Assembly (NCBI RefSeq): GCF_051622035.1
Contig: NC_135365.1
Span: 18,181,001 to 18,245,000, forward strand
Reading direction: 5' to 3'
DNA length: 64,000 nucleotides
Source of the DNA: Arctopsyche grandis
Lineage: Eukaryota > Arthropoda > Insecta > Trichoptera > Hydropsychidae
Under the pieces are notes generated by a model. It ran no database searches, had not been told where the DNA came from, and saw nothing but the letters and a program-made list of their open reading frames with translations. Below, piece by piece: positions 41,601 through 49,204 of the stretch. How positions within the stretch are numbered: position 1 is the first letter of the stretch; each line of letters begins with the position of its first letter. The translations under genes and the position numbers were made by a program.

Positions 41601-44600
41601 AATCCTACTATGGCGAGAGTGATTGCCCCCTCTGGATCCGTCAGTACTTCTATATACTCAAATCCCTCATTTTTTAATTGTTTTATTTCTAATGTGTTCC
41701 AGTTATGTTAATATTGGCATCACAACGCATAGAAACAGTCATAGGTGGTTGGCTGTGGGGAGACACAGGTCCTGAAAAAGAAGACATTCCAACCAAAAGA
41801 GGTTCACCACCGTCAATAGTAGAATGGTTCATTCTAGCATGGGTCAGCGGTGAGTAATTGAGTCGATGATTGGCATAGCAAGTGAAATATCCTACTTAAC
41901 TATTTTTTAAACCTTCCAAGGGTTAATATGGAGCGAAGTGAAACAGTTGTGGGACGTGGGATTAGAAGAATATGTGAACGATATGTGGAATGTGATAGAC
42001 TTTGTGACAAACTCTTTGTACGTAGCGACGATAGCTTTAAGAATTGTGGCCTATTATCAAGTTCAGAGGGAGGTGGCATTGGGTTGGAATACCGCTGAAT
42101 CGCCAAGAGAACATTGGGATGCCTGGGATCCAATGCTGCTATCCGAAGGCCTCTTTTCTGCAGCCAACATATTTAGGTGATTAACTTTAAAACCATTCAC
42201 AAAAAGACTATCGGAATCAAAATTAATGCTGATTTGTATTTTTTCAGTTCTCTCAAACTGGTATACATATTTTCCGTTAATCCACACTTAGGACCTTTAC
42301 AAGTGTCACTATCCAGAATGGTTATGGATATTATGAAGTTCTTCTTTTTATATGTTTTGGTATTATTTGCTTTCTCATGCGGTGAGTTCACACCTACATA
42401 TAATACATTTCGGTTTAATGTACATATTTCATTTTAAATAATATATATTGTATAAACTTTAGGTTTAAATCAACTTCTATGGTACTATGCGGATATGGAG
42501 AAGAAGAGATGTCCAAAGGAAAATACTTATGGTTCTAAAATGCATGATATTAACAGTACCAAACCAGAACCAGACACTAATGCTTGTGTAGTTTGGCGAA
42601 GATTTGCCAAGTAAATAAATTACATTTGCATTATTATTTCATATTATATTTAGAACTACATACATGACTTAAAAATGACATTCTTTACAGTTTGTTTGAA
42701 ACCATACAAACTCTATTTTGGGCAGTTTTCGGTTTGGTTGATTTGGATTCGTTTGAATTGGATGGAATCAAGATTTTCACCAGGTTTTGGGGCATGCTTA
42801 TGTTCGGAACATATTCTGTTATCAATATCGTCGTCCTTTTGAATTTACTCATTGCGATGATGAATCATTCTTATCAATTAATATCAGTAATATTGTTTTC
42901 ATTACACATATGTATGTATGTATGTACTCAGTTTTAATAAACACTTTGTAATACTATGAAAAATTTTATAGGAAAGAGCAGATATTGAATGGAAGTTTGC
43001 ACGTAGCAAATTGTGGATTAGTTATTTTGAAGAAGGTGGTACAGTTCCACCGCCTTTCAACATAATTCCAACACCCAAATCATTGTGGTATGCTTCTCAA
43101 TGGATACAGAGGAAAATGTGCGGTCACTCTCGAGCCAAAAAGGAGCATATGAGAACAATACGGGTCAGTTACTGCAGTTCATCATAAATTACATGCCTTA
43201 TACATGCTAGTGATACAATTAATGAAATAAACTAATGATAATGTTTCAATTAGTAAAACTTTAATAAAAGTCATTTCATAATATAATACTAGTATTGTTT
43301 GAGATGATTAATTATTACAAAAGTAGATAAATATGGAAAGTATATTTTAATTTTTGTTTAAGCGAAAGGTGAAACAAGCCAGTGAGCGAGATTTTCGATA
43401 TCAGGTTTTAAATATTTGGAGTATATACATATGTAGATCTAGATGAAAATGATTTTTTTTTAATTATCGTCGATTATTTTCAGAGTATCATGAGGAATTT
43501 GGTAAGACGCTACGTGACGGTACAACAACGTAAAGCTGAATCGCAAGGAGTGACAGAAGACGATGTCAATGAGATCAAACAAGATATATCAGCTTTCCGG
43601 TGCGAGCTGGTTGAAATTTTGAAGAACAGCGGAATGAACACTTCCACTGCTAGCGGAGCTGGATCTGGTTAGTATTTCATTCTTAAATTATTTTCAAAAA
43701 ATATACTTTATTCTTTAAACCTAATTCTTTTGTTTAATTTAATCTCAGTAAAAAAAAATTATTATTTCAATATTATTTAAACGACATTTTACAAAACAAT
43801 ACTATAATTTTTAATATGAAGCAATTATTTCAAATATGAAATAGGACAATAATATCCAACTAATAAGTTCATGAGTACAAATATGTATATTTGGGCCTGT
43901 ATTTAAATGGTCAGTTACTTATTCCCCTTTTCGGTCAGTAAATTAAATAGTTTTTAATGTTATATCAAAATGGTCAGTTATAAATGGTATATGCATTAGT
44001 CAGTATGTTTGTGGTCAATTAATAAATTAAATGGTCTGTAAATAATTTAAATAATCAATTATTTATATAAAAGGGTTATTATTTCAATTAAATAGTCAGC
44101 GATTTAGAAGAAGGACACTCAAATGAACAGTTTCATGAATATTCGAAAAACATGCAAATCAAAACGATTTGAACATTCCTGTAAAAATAAATACATGAAA
44201 TATTGTTAGAAAAGGGCTTCAAGCTAAAAAATAATTTGCAAATATCTAATAATTTGACAATATTTAAAAAAAATTGTCTTGTTCAAGTAGAACAGTAGGG
44301 TTTGCACCATACTGAGATATCAAAATCAGAGGATTCAGCCTATGCGGTGTCTCACAATGTAAATTATCGTTTTTACTGACCATTTAATGTTTTTTTACTG
44401 ACCACCTTTATGGAGATTTACTGATTTTTTTGTATTTTGTAACTGACCAAAAAAATTGTTACCATATATTTGCATTCAAAAAAGATTTTAATCAAAAACA
44501 ACAAAAAATATAGACCACAGTAAGTATTAAAAAAAAAATGAATTGAGATTTTTAAAATCCATTCAATTATCAACATAAAGAACGTTTCATTCATTAATTA

Positions 44601-47600
44601 CAGAAGATTTATAGACTAGGTGAGAATTAAATCAATAATATAATATTGAAAATAGGATGGAGGAAATAAAGACTTTGGGATAGTTTGATAAGTTTCTCAA
44701 GCTTCATGAAAGTTGGACATCATTGCAATTCAAAGCGTTTCCACTATGTAGGATATACATAATAAGACTCGCACCTGATATATTATGCTATAGTTTTAAG
44801 GATACCCAATTTTAAATTCATTGATATAAATGTCGATACAGAACTTTCCTTTTCAGGTTCTGGCGGCAAGAAGAACAGACAGAAAGAAAGACGTCTAATG
44901 AAGGGCTTCAACATAGCACCTTCGAACAATGTTACCCTACCACCCGTCGCCGAATTCATAGCCTCCCTCCATCACCAGGTTTGTGAATACGAGCCACCAC
45001 TGATATCCTGGCAATGAGTGTGACGCTTCCGCCGACACCAACTCAAAATTTCACCAGCTGCCACGACACAAGATTTGCTTCTAATATTATAAAAGAAACG
45101 CATTAATATTTTTTAATCGACATATATATATATATATTCTTTCAGCTGACACACTAATTGGATTTGCATCAATCACTGTTGTATTGAAATTTGCTATTTA
45201 TTATTTTTAACGTGTAATAAAAAAAGTTATAGTTCATATAAATCGCTCTGACATTGATTTCTGCTTTCACTAATTAAACAAAAAAAAAGTATTCGCTTAC
45301 TTTGTATAATTTAAATAGGACGTAAGTTGCTGTAGCATTTTATTTAACACAATGCTTAATGGTAATGTAAACTTTGCACATACTTCAAAAGTGCTTTTTA
45401 AATTAAACTCTATGATAATATTTTAAGTTAAAGGTCAGTACTCAATGATATATATTATATAGTACATATGTAGTTAAATGCCGCACAATGGCTTTGATAC
45501 ATTTTCCTTTAGACGAGGTCTGACCTTTAACTTTTTTATAACAAAATCCCCATAATACATAAAGGATCTTTAAATATGCCTATAATATCACAAAGTGCAC
45601 TTTCATATTGTACTAATTCATTTGCACGCACACATTTTATAAGTGCAACTGCACATGTGTGTGTGTATGTGTGTTTGTATAAAATGCACCTAACTATCAA
45701 CTTTTAACAAATATGACTAAATAGTTTAAGAAGTATGCAATGATTTTAATAAATATATACAATATATACATACGTATACAATCTTTAATAAAAGTTTATT
45801 AGTCGAATTCAAAAATTAGTATTCTTTCATTGATGTTTATTATTATTGTTGTTGAAGTCATTTTCTTTTAATTTTACTATTTGAAATGTAGCATTCAGAA
45901 CAAGGGCATACCCACGGACACGAAGTGTTCGGATCTACCTTCTCTGGTATATTCGGAGGCGGTGGAAGTGTCCACAAAGCTCCGCACCACTCGTTGAGGA
46001 CTTCGCAGAGCTCGCTGAGCAGCGAGGCCAATCCATATCACCGTGGACTGGCTCTAAACATGGCCAGGTCAGTACGGAGTGCAAATAAGTATAATTAAAA
46101 AAAAAAAAACAATCACAAATTCCCCACATTGATCAGTTTTGTGCTATTGCGAACGCAAATTTGACGTGCGTACAATGTTATTTTAAGATTTCACCCGAAA
46201 CGATCATCATCACACAAACGCCGATGGGGAACGTTAATAGAAGCGGCGAAAGTGGGAAGAGTCAGTAAATTGATCGGTCGAAGCAGGTATAAAGCAATGA
46301 AAACAATTTCTTAAGACAAGCTTACAAAGTCTGTCCGTCCGTCCGCATGTCACATCTCGGCTCCCACTTAACGGATTCTATCATAATATATAAATGTTTA
46401 ATACAATACAGATCATTCAACATTTTCGTATAAAGTAACTCGGTGAGCGTATCACAGTCACGTTTACTAATTCTCGTATTGTGTGTTTGATTTTCAGATC
46501 GGAAGACTCGGTGTGCAATTCGCACTGCAGGCAAAACTCGTCTCACAGCCACTCGAACAGTCCCCCGAGTGATAACACAGACTCGCCGAGCGATTCGAAT
46601 CGAAGCTTAGAACGGAGTCAACCGCCCAAATCGAAATATGACACACAGACGACTCCATCGGAGCACCGATCACACTCTCACGGTAAAAATACCCTCACAT
46701 AGCCGCCATAAGTCGTGATATGATAGTCAAAAATTTTATTTGTAGCTATATTTACAGGCATCAGTGCACTTGTAGCACTCAAGAAGAAAAGAAAGAAGTT
46801 TTCAGATTCGAGGAACGCAAGTCCTGATCCCCCACCACATCCCCCGCAACCTACCAAAAAAGTATATTATATAAAAAATAATTCTACACAGTCACATACA
46901 TATATTATGAATTGAAAATTATACTTGAATGGTTGTGTTGTTGTGATACAGATTCTGAAACGAGCTTGTAGTGTTCCTATGAGAGTTGCAGATGTGGTGA
47001 ATCCGCATCCGGCGACCGTACAGTGCGAAGATTCCACGGAAAATATAAGACCAATCGGTAAGATTTCGTCCGACACACCAAAATGGCATTAAATCATATC
47101 GAAATATTTGCAATAAGTCATGCATTTACTTGATTATAGATTTATTTTATTTCTTAAATTTTATATTTTTACCGTGATGCCATTTCAGGTTGCTCCAAAG
47201 CGAAACCTATGGTTTTAAATTTTGTAAATTCATTCTAATATATAATTTCGAAAGAGACTTTGTATGTAACTTTGTATGCATGTAACTATTGTTGGTTCGT
47301 AAATCTGTGACGTCATCGAACAACTGAATATTCAAATCAATTTAAATAAAATAAAACTATTCAAATAAATTGAATAAAATTTTTACTATTAGATTGAGCA
47401 TGTTTAACCGGTTTATATTAAAACATAAAAACATGTAATATAAACCGCTTAAACATGGCCAATCTAATAGTAAACATTTTATTAATTTTATTTGAATAGT
47501 TTTATTTTATTTAAATTTATTTGAATATTCGTTTGTATTTTTATTACAGAACGTCACAGATTCTACGATCCAAACAAACAAACATACATACAAAGTCTCT

Positions 47601-48803
47601 TTCGAAATTATATATTAGATTCAAATAGCCAGCAGCATAGCTTAGTGGTTAAGTTAATGCTAACCACCGAGAGGTTGCGGGGTTGTCCTGGTTTGAATAT
47701 AATTTATTCCGAGTATTATCTGTAGTGCTGCTGGCAGACTTAGATATTTGTGACTCCAATTCGATCTTTTCCTATCAGAATTTGTCTCATCAAAGCGTCA
47801 AAAACCATCCTACCCACTATGTCAACAGTATTTGAATATGTTTTCAAAATATATTTATAATATAAAAATGTATCAATGTATATGAGCCTATATTTGAAAG
47901 TATCAACATTTCAATTTTCAGTTCCAAAAAGATTATTTCGTGTGACGTGTAAAACCTGTGAGTTAGCTTTGTGCTACTTATTATTATGAAAAAACTAGTG
48001 TTGTACCCGATGACATATCATCGCATGGTTTTTGGTATATTAAGTTATTAAATAAAAAAAAAATTAAAATAAATGTGTCGTCGGTCATGTGTTCGATCCT
48101 CAAGCGGTCGAATTTTTTTTAAATACATTTTATGTATTTAATTTAATATTTATATTTAATTGTTTAATATGAAAGTAATGGTAAACCCTACCTACATATG
48201 TATAAATAAAATAAAACAGCGATAGAAAAATTAATTAATTAATTAAATAAATTTTCAATAGATGGCCGTAAATTTTCTGCCTAGCGGAAACATTAGTAGC
48301 TATCAGTATATATAGAAGGTTTTTCTTTTGTTATTGTATCCATATATACGTTTTGGCAGTGGTTTAACTATAACCTACATATGTATGTCGAATCGAAACG
48401 ACTATTATAGTACGGCAAGCGTTATCTCAGATACACGCACACACACACACAGACAGACAGAATAGCGATATTATATATATGATATGTATTTGTGTTATTC
48501 AGATGAAACGGGTATGACACCTTCGACCACGGAAGAAAGTGTAGGTCGTAGCGGAACGTCCAGAAAGTCCAATAATGAAAACAAACCATCCGGTAGCTCT
48601 CTGGAGCCACTACTCACATCTTTAGACGAGTCATCACCACATAAAGTATACATCTTCTGTAGCTATATTAATGTGTAATACAAAAAATATATTATATTAA
48701 TGTATCTTTGCAGACGCATAGGAATGTGAAGTCAGTTGTGCTGCCCCGATTGCCCGGAATCATCCCCCTAAGCGGTCACACACAACCCTCCGGATGGCTA
48801 TAG
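17579..48803 (+). CDS. Trpgamma: Trpgamma: TRPC-type cation channel (22 coding exons)
   Basis: Coding exons: 17579-17691, 35364-35601, 38069-38211, 39702-39891, 40045-40227, 40295-40529, 41703-41849, 41921-42176, 42248-42381, 42463-42610, 42691-42886, 42972-43163, 43363-43404, 43484-43667, 44857-44978, 45892-46067, 46188-46286, 46498-46682, 46758-46861, 46952-47057, 48503-48645, 48714-48803. All have GT-AG borders and the phases join without a stop, giving about 1,141 residues, close to the 1.1 kb-codon insect family. Order: N-terminal ankyrin repeats (about 25-165), TRP_2 region, six membrane helices (about 335-660), the EWKFAR TRP box just after S6, then a long basic, Ser-rich cytoplasmic tail. 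TRPgamma forms plasma-membrane Ca2+-permeable channels, alone or with TRPL, downstream of phospholipase C in sensory cells (family knowledge). It is distinguished from TRP and TRPL by the N-terminal MMEEEN start and tail sequence. An AATAAA at 48,944 may end the transcript. Confidence 0.95.
21072..21295 (+). repeat. tRNA-derived SINE (family A), well preserved
   Basis: The best tRNA-like head in the window: CCAGCAGCATAGCTCGGTGG (box A TAGCTCGGTGG), then AGGGTTCGAGCCCTGGGTTG (box B GGTTCGAGCC). The body follows with TCAGACTTGGATATTTGCGA and CAGAGTTTGCTAATTTATCT. This supports RNA polymerase III origin of the family. Confidence 0.8.
21743..21965 (+). repeat. CGGCTTCGCTCGG repeat family, copy 1
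   Basis: Begins TTTTTATCCGGCTTCGCTCG, then GTATTTGTAATAAAAACCGC, CATGGCCAATCTAATAGTAA, a run of AATTTATTTGAATA words, and GATTCTACGAACCAAACAAA. It ends TCTCTTTCGAAATTATA and ATATTAGA. The same order occurs at 50,158-50,350 and in the inverted pair at 47,235-47,627. The class is unknown; it may be a LINE 3' end. Confidence 0.65.
22948..23337 (+). repeat. tRNA-derived SINE (family B), full copy
   Basis: Head CAGCCACAGCGTAATGCACT, box-B-like GTGGGTTCAAGTCCCAGCC, body AGATATTGTGGTTATTAAAA and CTCCTGTTAGAAAATTCGG. The 3' part ends TTCCTGTCATGGCAC. It has the opposite orientation to the copy at 9,610-9,998, with the same two ends. Confidence 0.72.
25551..25588. repeat. Short strong hairpin
   Basis: ATTCTAACTAAAGTGC and GCACTTTCGTTAGAAT pair over 16 bp with one mismatch across a 6-nt loop. 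It lies in an otherwise unassigned stretch of intron 1. It is too short for a typical pre-miRNA. Confidence 0.6.
26905..27680 (+). mobile_element. Decayed RTE LINE 3' fragment split by an insertion
   Basis: 26,905-27,150 matches the C-terminal coding part of the LINE at 8,130-8,420 (TTGTTTTGCCAGTGATG, GAACGCCAGAATGC, CGCTGTATGCTTG). 27,548-27,680 resumes the match (AGGATGAGATGGATGAGAGT, GTTCATCCATG, GCGAATGGCTGTAAATGATG) to the same 3' end. The 400 bp between are foreign and include a family A SINE. Many substitutions and frame breaks make this much older than the copy at 4.9-8.6 kb. Confidence 0.75.
27355..27545 (-). repeat. Family A SINE inside the LINE fragment
   Basis: On the - strand: TGGTTAGCATATAATGC and TCACGGGTTCTATCCCTGG (box B region), then CAGACTTTGAATATGTGACT and the body TTGCTAAGTTATCT. 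It lies between the two halves of the RTE fragment, so it arrived after it. Confidence 0.6.
27750..28083 (+). promoter_or_regulatory. GC-richer island with possible alternative Trpgamma first exon
   Basis: Compared with the AT-rich intron around it this stretch is GC-richer and has CG-containing words, CCATTTTGCCACCCC and CAGTGTTGCCAATGCGAAAG, ending at a consensus donor CT|GTAAGT (28,084). An ATG at 28,037 opens 15 codons ([15 protein letters not shown]) plus 2 nt, which is exactly the phase needed to join Trpgamma exon 2. A second ATG at 28,059 is out of phase. Use as an internal promoter and first exon is inference; it could be an unrelated CpG-rich remnant. Confidence 0.35.
28905..29190 (-). 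repeat. Family A SINE, 3' part
   Basis: Contains the 3' module (AGGCATTCCTGGTATGTG at its far end, AAGGCGCATTGGGG) and body words TGAATATTTGTGACTCCAGG and GATCGTTTCCTATCTCAATA on the - strand. The tRNA head is missing. Confidence 0.6.
29240..29440 (-). repeat. Dispersed repeat shared with 48,003-48,205
   Basis: On the - strand it has ATGCCAGATGAAATATCATC, CATGGGTTATGGCATATTAA, GATCCGCACGCGGTCG, then TTTAATATTTATATTTAATC. The Trpgamma intron copy has the same order, with TGTGTTCGATCCTCAAGCGG. It is possibly tRNA-related. Confidence 0.5.
29441..31600. other. Intron 1 sequence, no gene recognised
   Basis: Frames of 60-77 codons only. Around 31,040-31,220 a short inverted pair (GCATGCTCATTTC, GAAATGAGCATGT) brackets about 170 bp, and TGTTACAGTTGAAGTGTG near 30,995 resembles the ends of the element at 36,510-36,998. 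Confidence 0.4.
31605..31815 (-). repeat. Family A SINE
   Basis: On the - strand: TGGTTAGTATATAATGC, GTTCGAGTTCCACTGG as the box B region, then CAGACCTTGGTTTGTGACTT and GATCGTTTCCTATCAGAGTT, the body common to the family. Confidence 0.62.
31920..32095 (+). mobile_element. GGTTCGGTGATTA-type MITE end
   Basis: Begins GGTTCGGTGATTACTGGTCA and runs through GTCACTAAAATCTCTATAAC to CCAATTACCGTATTATA. The first 13 bases are the terminal sequence found in at least five other places in the window. The right end is poorly preserved. Confidence 0.5.
33806..34058 (+). repeat. Family B SINE, 3' truncated
   Basis: TAGCTACAGCATAGTGCACT, GTAGGTTCAATTCTCGGCC (box B region), GGGATATTGTGGTTATTAAA and CTCCTGCTAGAATTTGCCG. 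The family's 3' end is missing because an LTR-like sequence abuts at 34,059. Confidence 0.62.
34059..34430 (-). mobile_element. Solo-LTR-like fragment
   Basis: + strand start TGTTGCGTAGAGGTGGGTGG, then GGATCCAATTAAAAGGCCAA and ACAGCATTTATTG (AATAAATGCTG on the - strand, a poly(A) signal). It is homologous to the LTR at 62,024-62,354, which has a target duplication. The far end is not defined here. Confidence 0.55.
34559..34985 (+). repeat. Family A SINE, full length with 3' module
   Basis: CCAGCAGTATCTCTCAGTGG, box-B-like GGGTTTGATCCCG, body TTGTGACTCCAAGTCGATCG, GTTTGCCAATTTATCTGATT and TTGAAACGATTCCTC. The 3' module GTGTTCTTCAGCCTCTCG, AGGAAGGTGCATTGGG and GTCAGGCATTCCTAG then follows. This copy shows the whole roughly 430-bp unit in order. 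Confidence 0.7.
35364..38211 (+). CDS. Trpgamma: Trpgamma exons 2-3: ankyrin repeat domain
   Basis: Exon 2 (35364-35601) encodes [35 protein letters not shown] and [15 protein letters not shown]. Exon 3 (38069-38211) encodes [18 protein letters not shown] and [20 protein letters not shown]. These are successive ankyrin repeats of the TRPC cytoplasmic N-terminus, residues about 38-165. Acceptors are TTTCAG|T and TGTACAG|AG; donors are CAC|GTAAGC and AG|GTAATA. The intron between them carries the MITEs at 36.2 and 36.5 kb and the hairpin at 37.8 kb. Confidence 0.93.
36228..36440 (-). mobile_element. GGTTCGGTGATTA-type MITE
   Basis: On the + strand it starts GGTAAACGGACTATTTCGCA and ends ATCACCGAACC. 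Inside are GCGATCGCGCACACGACAAT, CGTTGCCACGAAGATCGC and GTGACGTGCGTGAAATCGC. It is about 213 bp and matches 41,147-41,356 in the same orientation and 56,317-56,501 in the opposite one. Confidence 0.68.
36510..36998. mobile_element. MITE with about 65-bp terminal inverted repeats
   Basis: The left end ATGTTACAGACCAAGTGTG with GTTCATACACGAACC is the inverted counterpart of the right end with TTTGTGTATGAACAAAC, AAACGAACC and CACGGACTGTAACAT. There is no coding capacity. TA-rich flanks on both sides hide the target duplication. Confidence 0.62.
37816..37920. repeat. Intronic hairpin upstream of Trpgamma exon 3
   Basis: AAAATATCCCTCGG (37,816-37,829) and CCGAGGGATATTTT (37,907-37,920) are perfect 14-bp inverted repeats. 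Inside them AAACAATGG and CCATTGTTT also pair. The structure ends 149 bp before the exon 3 border. Confidence 0.8.
38540..38752 (+). mobile_element. LTR-like fragment
   Basis: CAGATCAATAAATGCTGTAA, AGTAACTTTGACC and TTGATCCTGAACCC match the 3' half of the LTR family at 39,303 and 62,024 (reverse), ending TTACGCAGCGATA. The 5' half is not recognisable. Confidence 0.45.
38864..39179 (+). repeat. Family B SINE
   Basis: TTACAGCGTAGCTTACTAGT, GAGTTCAAATCCCGGCC (box B), GGCAAGATCTAGATGGTTAT, TCGCCTCCTGTTTGCC, and 3' end GTTATGGCACC. It lies between two LTR-like fragments. Confidence 0.62.
39303..39668 (+). mobile_element. Solo-LTR-like sequence
   Basis: Homologous along its length to the reverse complement of 62,024-62,354: GAGTATCCACTATAAGTA, ATTCGTGGGTGAACAATAGA, AGTGCCCGAACAAAGGACAC, AGCAACTTGTCC, GAGGTACACACGGTAGATCA, TGAATAAATGATGTGAAGTA and GGCCTTTCATTTGGATCC. 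An AATAAA lies near the 3' end, as in an LTR. It ends about 33 bp before the Trpgamma exon 4 border. Confidence 0.6.
39702..40227 (+). CDS. Trpgamma: Trpgamma exons 4-5: TRP_2 region
   Basis: Exon 4 (39702-39891) encodes [36 protein letters not shown] and [17 protein letters not shown]. Exon 5 (40045-40227) encodes [34 protein letters not shown] and [10 protein letters not shown]. This is the conserved TRPC linker (TRP_2) between ankyrin repeats and the membrane domain, residues about 165-289. Splice borders are TTTTCAG|G, AAG|GTAAGC, TTTGCAG|ATA and AAG|GTATCG. Confidence 0.94.
40295..43163 (+). CDS. Trpgamma: Trpgamma exons 6-12: six-helix channel domain, pore and TRP box
   Basis: Exons 40295-40529, 41703-41849, 41921-42176, 42248-42381, 42463-42610, 42691-42886 and 42972-43163. 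S1 lies in [18 protein letters not shown] and S2 in [10 protein letters not shown] plus MLILASQR. S3 is [15 protein letters not shown]4 [20 protein letters not shown]5 [17 protein letters not shown]. The pore region is [20 protein letters not shown] and S6 is [19 protein letters not shown]. Right after S6 comes [14 protein letters not shown] with the TRP box EWKFAR, then [15 protein letters not shown]. The LFWAVFGL pore motif is typical of insect TRPC channels. Short introns of 68-110 bp here contrast with the long ones elsewhere. Confidence 0.95.
40778..40935 (+). repeat. Dispersed repeat, copy 2 of 2
   Basis: TAATGGTAAGAACACAC, AAAAGTGCGGCACGG, CTTCAGCGGTGAGAGGTG, TCATGCCATTATCAATTC and GAATCGCCGTTATCGATC match 13,165-13,325 in order. 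Located in Trpgamma intron 6. Confidence 0.5.
41147..41356 (-). mobile_element. GGTTCGGTGATTA-type MITE
   Basis: On the + strand it starts AAACGATTATTTCGCACATT and ends ATAATCACCGAACC, with GCGATCGTGCACATAACAAT, TTTTAATGACGTGTGCGAG and TCGCTTTGTGCG inside. It is closely related to 36,228-36,440. Confidence 0.68.
43363..43667 (+). CDS. Trpgamma: Trpgamma exons 13-14: post-TRP-box tail, includes a 42-nt exon
   Basis: Exon 13 (43363-43404) is only 42 nt, [14 protein letters not shown], with a weak donor CAG|GTTTTA. Exon 14 (43484-43667) encodes [18 protein letters not shown] and [19 protein letters not shown], a predicted helical, coiled-coil-like segment conserved in insect TRPC channels. Being 14 codons long and in phase, exon 13 could be skipped without breaking the frame. 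Confidence 0.9.
43909..44448. mobile_element. MITE with GGTCAGTTAC ends and internal GGTCAGT array
   Basis: The left end GGTCAGTTAC (43,909) and right end GTAACTGACC (44,448) are perfect 10-bp inverted repeats. GGTCAGT or its complement recurs several times near each end, in left orientation on the left and right orientation on the right. The element is 540 bp and lies in Trpgamma intron 14, with no coding capacity. Confidence 0.65.
44857..48803 (+). CDS. Trpgamma: Trpgamma exons 15-22: cytoplasmic C-terminal tail
   Basis: Exons 44857-44978, 45892-46067, 46188-46286, 46498-46682, 46758-46861, 46952-47057, 48503-48645 and 48714-48803. Exon 15 has [18 protein letters not shown]. Exon 17 has [19 protein letters not shown], a basic amphipathic segment like the TRPL tail region implicated in calmodulin binding (family knowledge; not tested here). 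Exon 18 is Ser/His-rich and exon 19 begins the basic ALKKKRKKF stretch. The last exon ends [10 protein letters not shown] and TAG. Phases agree throughout. The tail is less conserved than the channel, so small exons could have alternatives. Confidence 0.9.
44979..45017 (+). other. In-frame read-through extension of Trpgamma exon 15
   Basis: If the donor GTTTGT after exon 15 is not used, the frame continues for 12 codons ([12 protein letters not shown]) and stops at TGA 45,015-45,017. This would give a protein of about 853 residues without the long tail. Whether it is used cannot be told from sequence. Confidence 0.3.
47235..47627. repeat. Two CGGCTTCGCTCGG-family copies in inverted orientation
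   Basis: 47,239-47,425 (- strand) and 47,438-47,627 (+ strand) each carry CAATCTAATAGTAAA, TTTGAATAGTTTTATTTTAT and TCTCTTTCGAAATTATAT, facing each other across about 12 bp. Together they form an imperfect palindrome of about 390 bp in Trpgamma intron 20. Confidence 0.7.
47629..47845 (+). repeat. Family A SINE
   Basis: CCAGCAGCATAGCTTAGTGG, GCTAACCACCGAGAGGTTGC, a partly deleted box B (GGGGTTGTCCTGG), GACTTAGATATTTGTGACTC and CGATCTTTTCCTATCAGAAT. It follows the inverted pair directly. Confidence 0.65.
48003..48205 (+). repeat. Dispersed repeat shared with 29,240-29,440
   Basis: GACATATCATCGCATGG, GGTATATTAAGTTATTAAAT, GTGTTCGATCCTCAAGCGG, ATTTAATATTTATATTTAAT and TAATGGTAAACCCTACCTAC. It is the + strand counterpart of the intron 1 copy. 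Confidence 0.5.
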
Positions 48804-48943
48804 CGAAATATACGATCCGTTAAGAAACAACTCGACTTCCTGTGAACGTCGTCAGACATTTTAAAAATTGTTTTTCTGTATGAATCTGCACCGATATAGT
48901 GTATAGTGAAAATGTTATTTCAGTGTGTTAGTAATTAATTATG

Positions 48944-48949
48944 AATAAA
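48944..48949 (+). terminator. Candidate Trpgamma poly(A) signal
   Basis: AATAAA 141 bp after the stop codon, with further AATAAA words near 49,074 and 49,197. The actual cleavage site cannot be chosen from sequence. Confidence 0.45.
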
Positions 48950-49204
48950 AAATGAAAAAAAATATAAATGAGAAACATTTGCTGTAAATGTTGAAAGAGC
49001 AGGGTGAAGCACAACGCCTAAATCAAAAAAAAAATCAAAAAAAATCAATGCGACCAACAAATTATCTGTAAAGAATAAAAATGAAACAAATAATATATAA
49101 TTTTAATAATATACTCTAGTCAAAAGTATTTTGATAACAGCCATTTTCATTTCTTAGTCACGCTCATCGATCCTTCATCGTGATCAAATTACTTAAATAA
49201 AATT

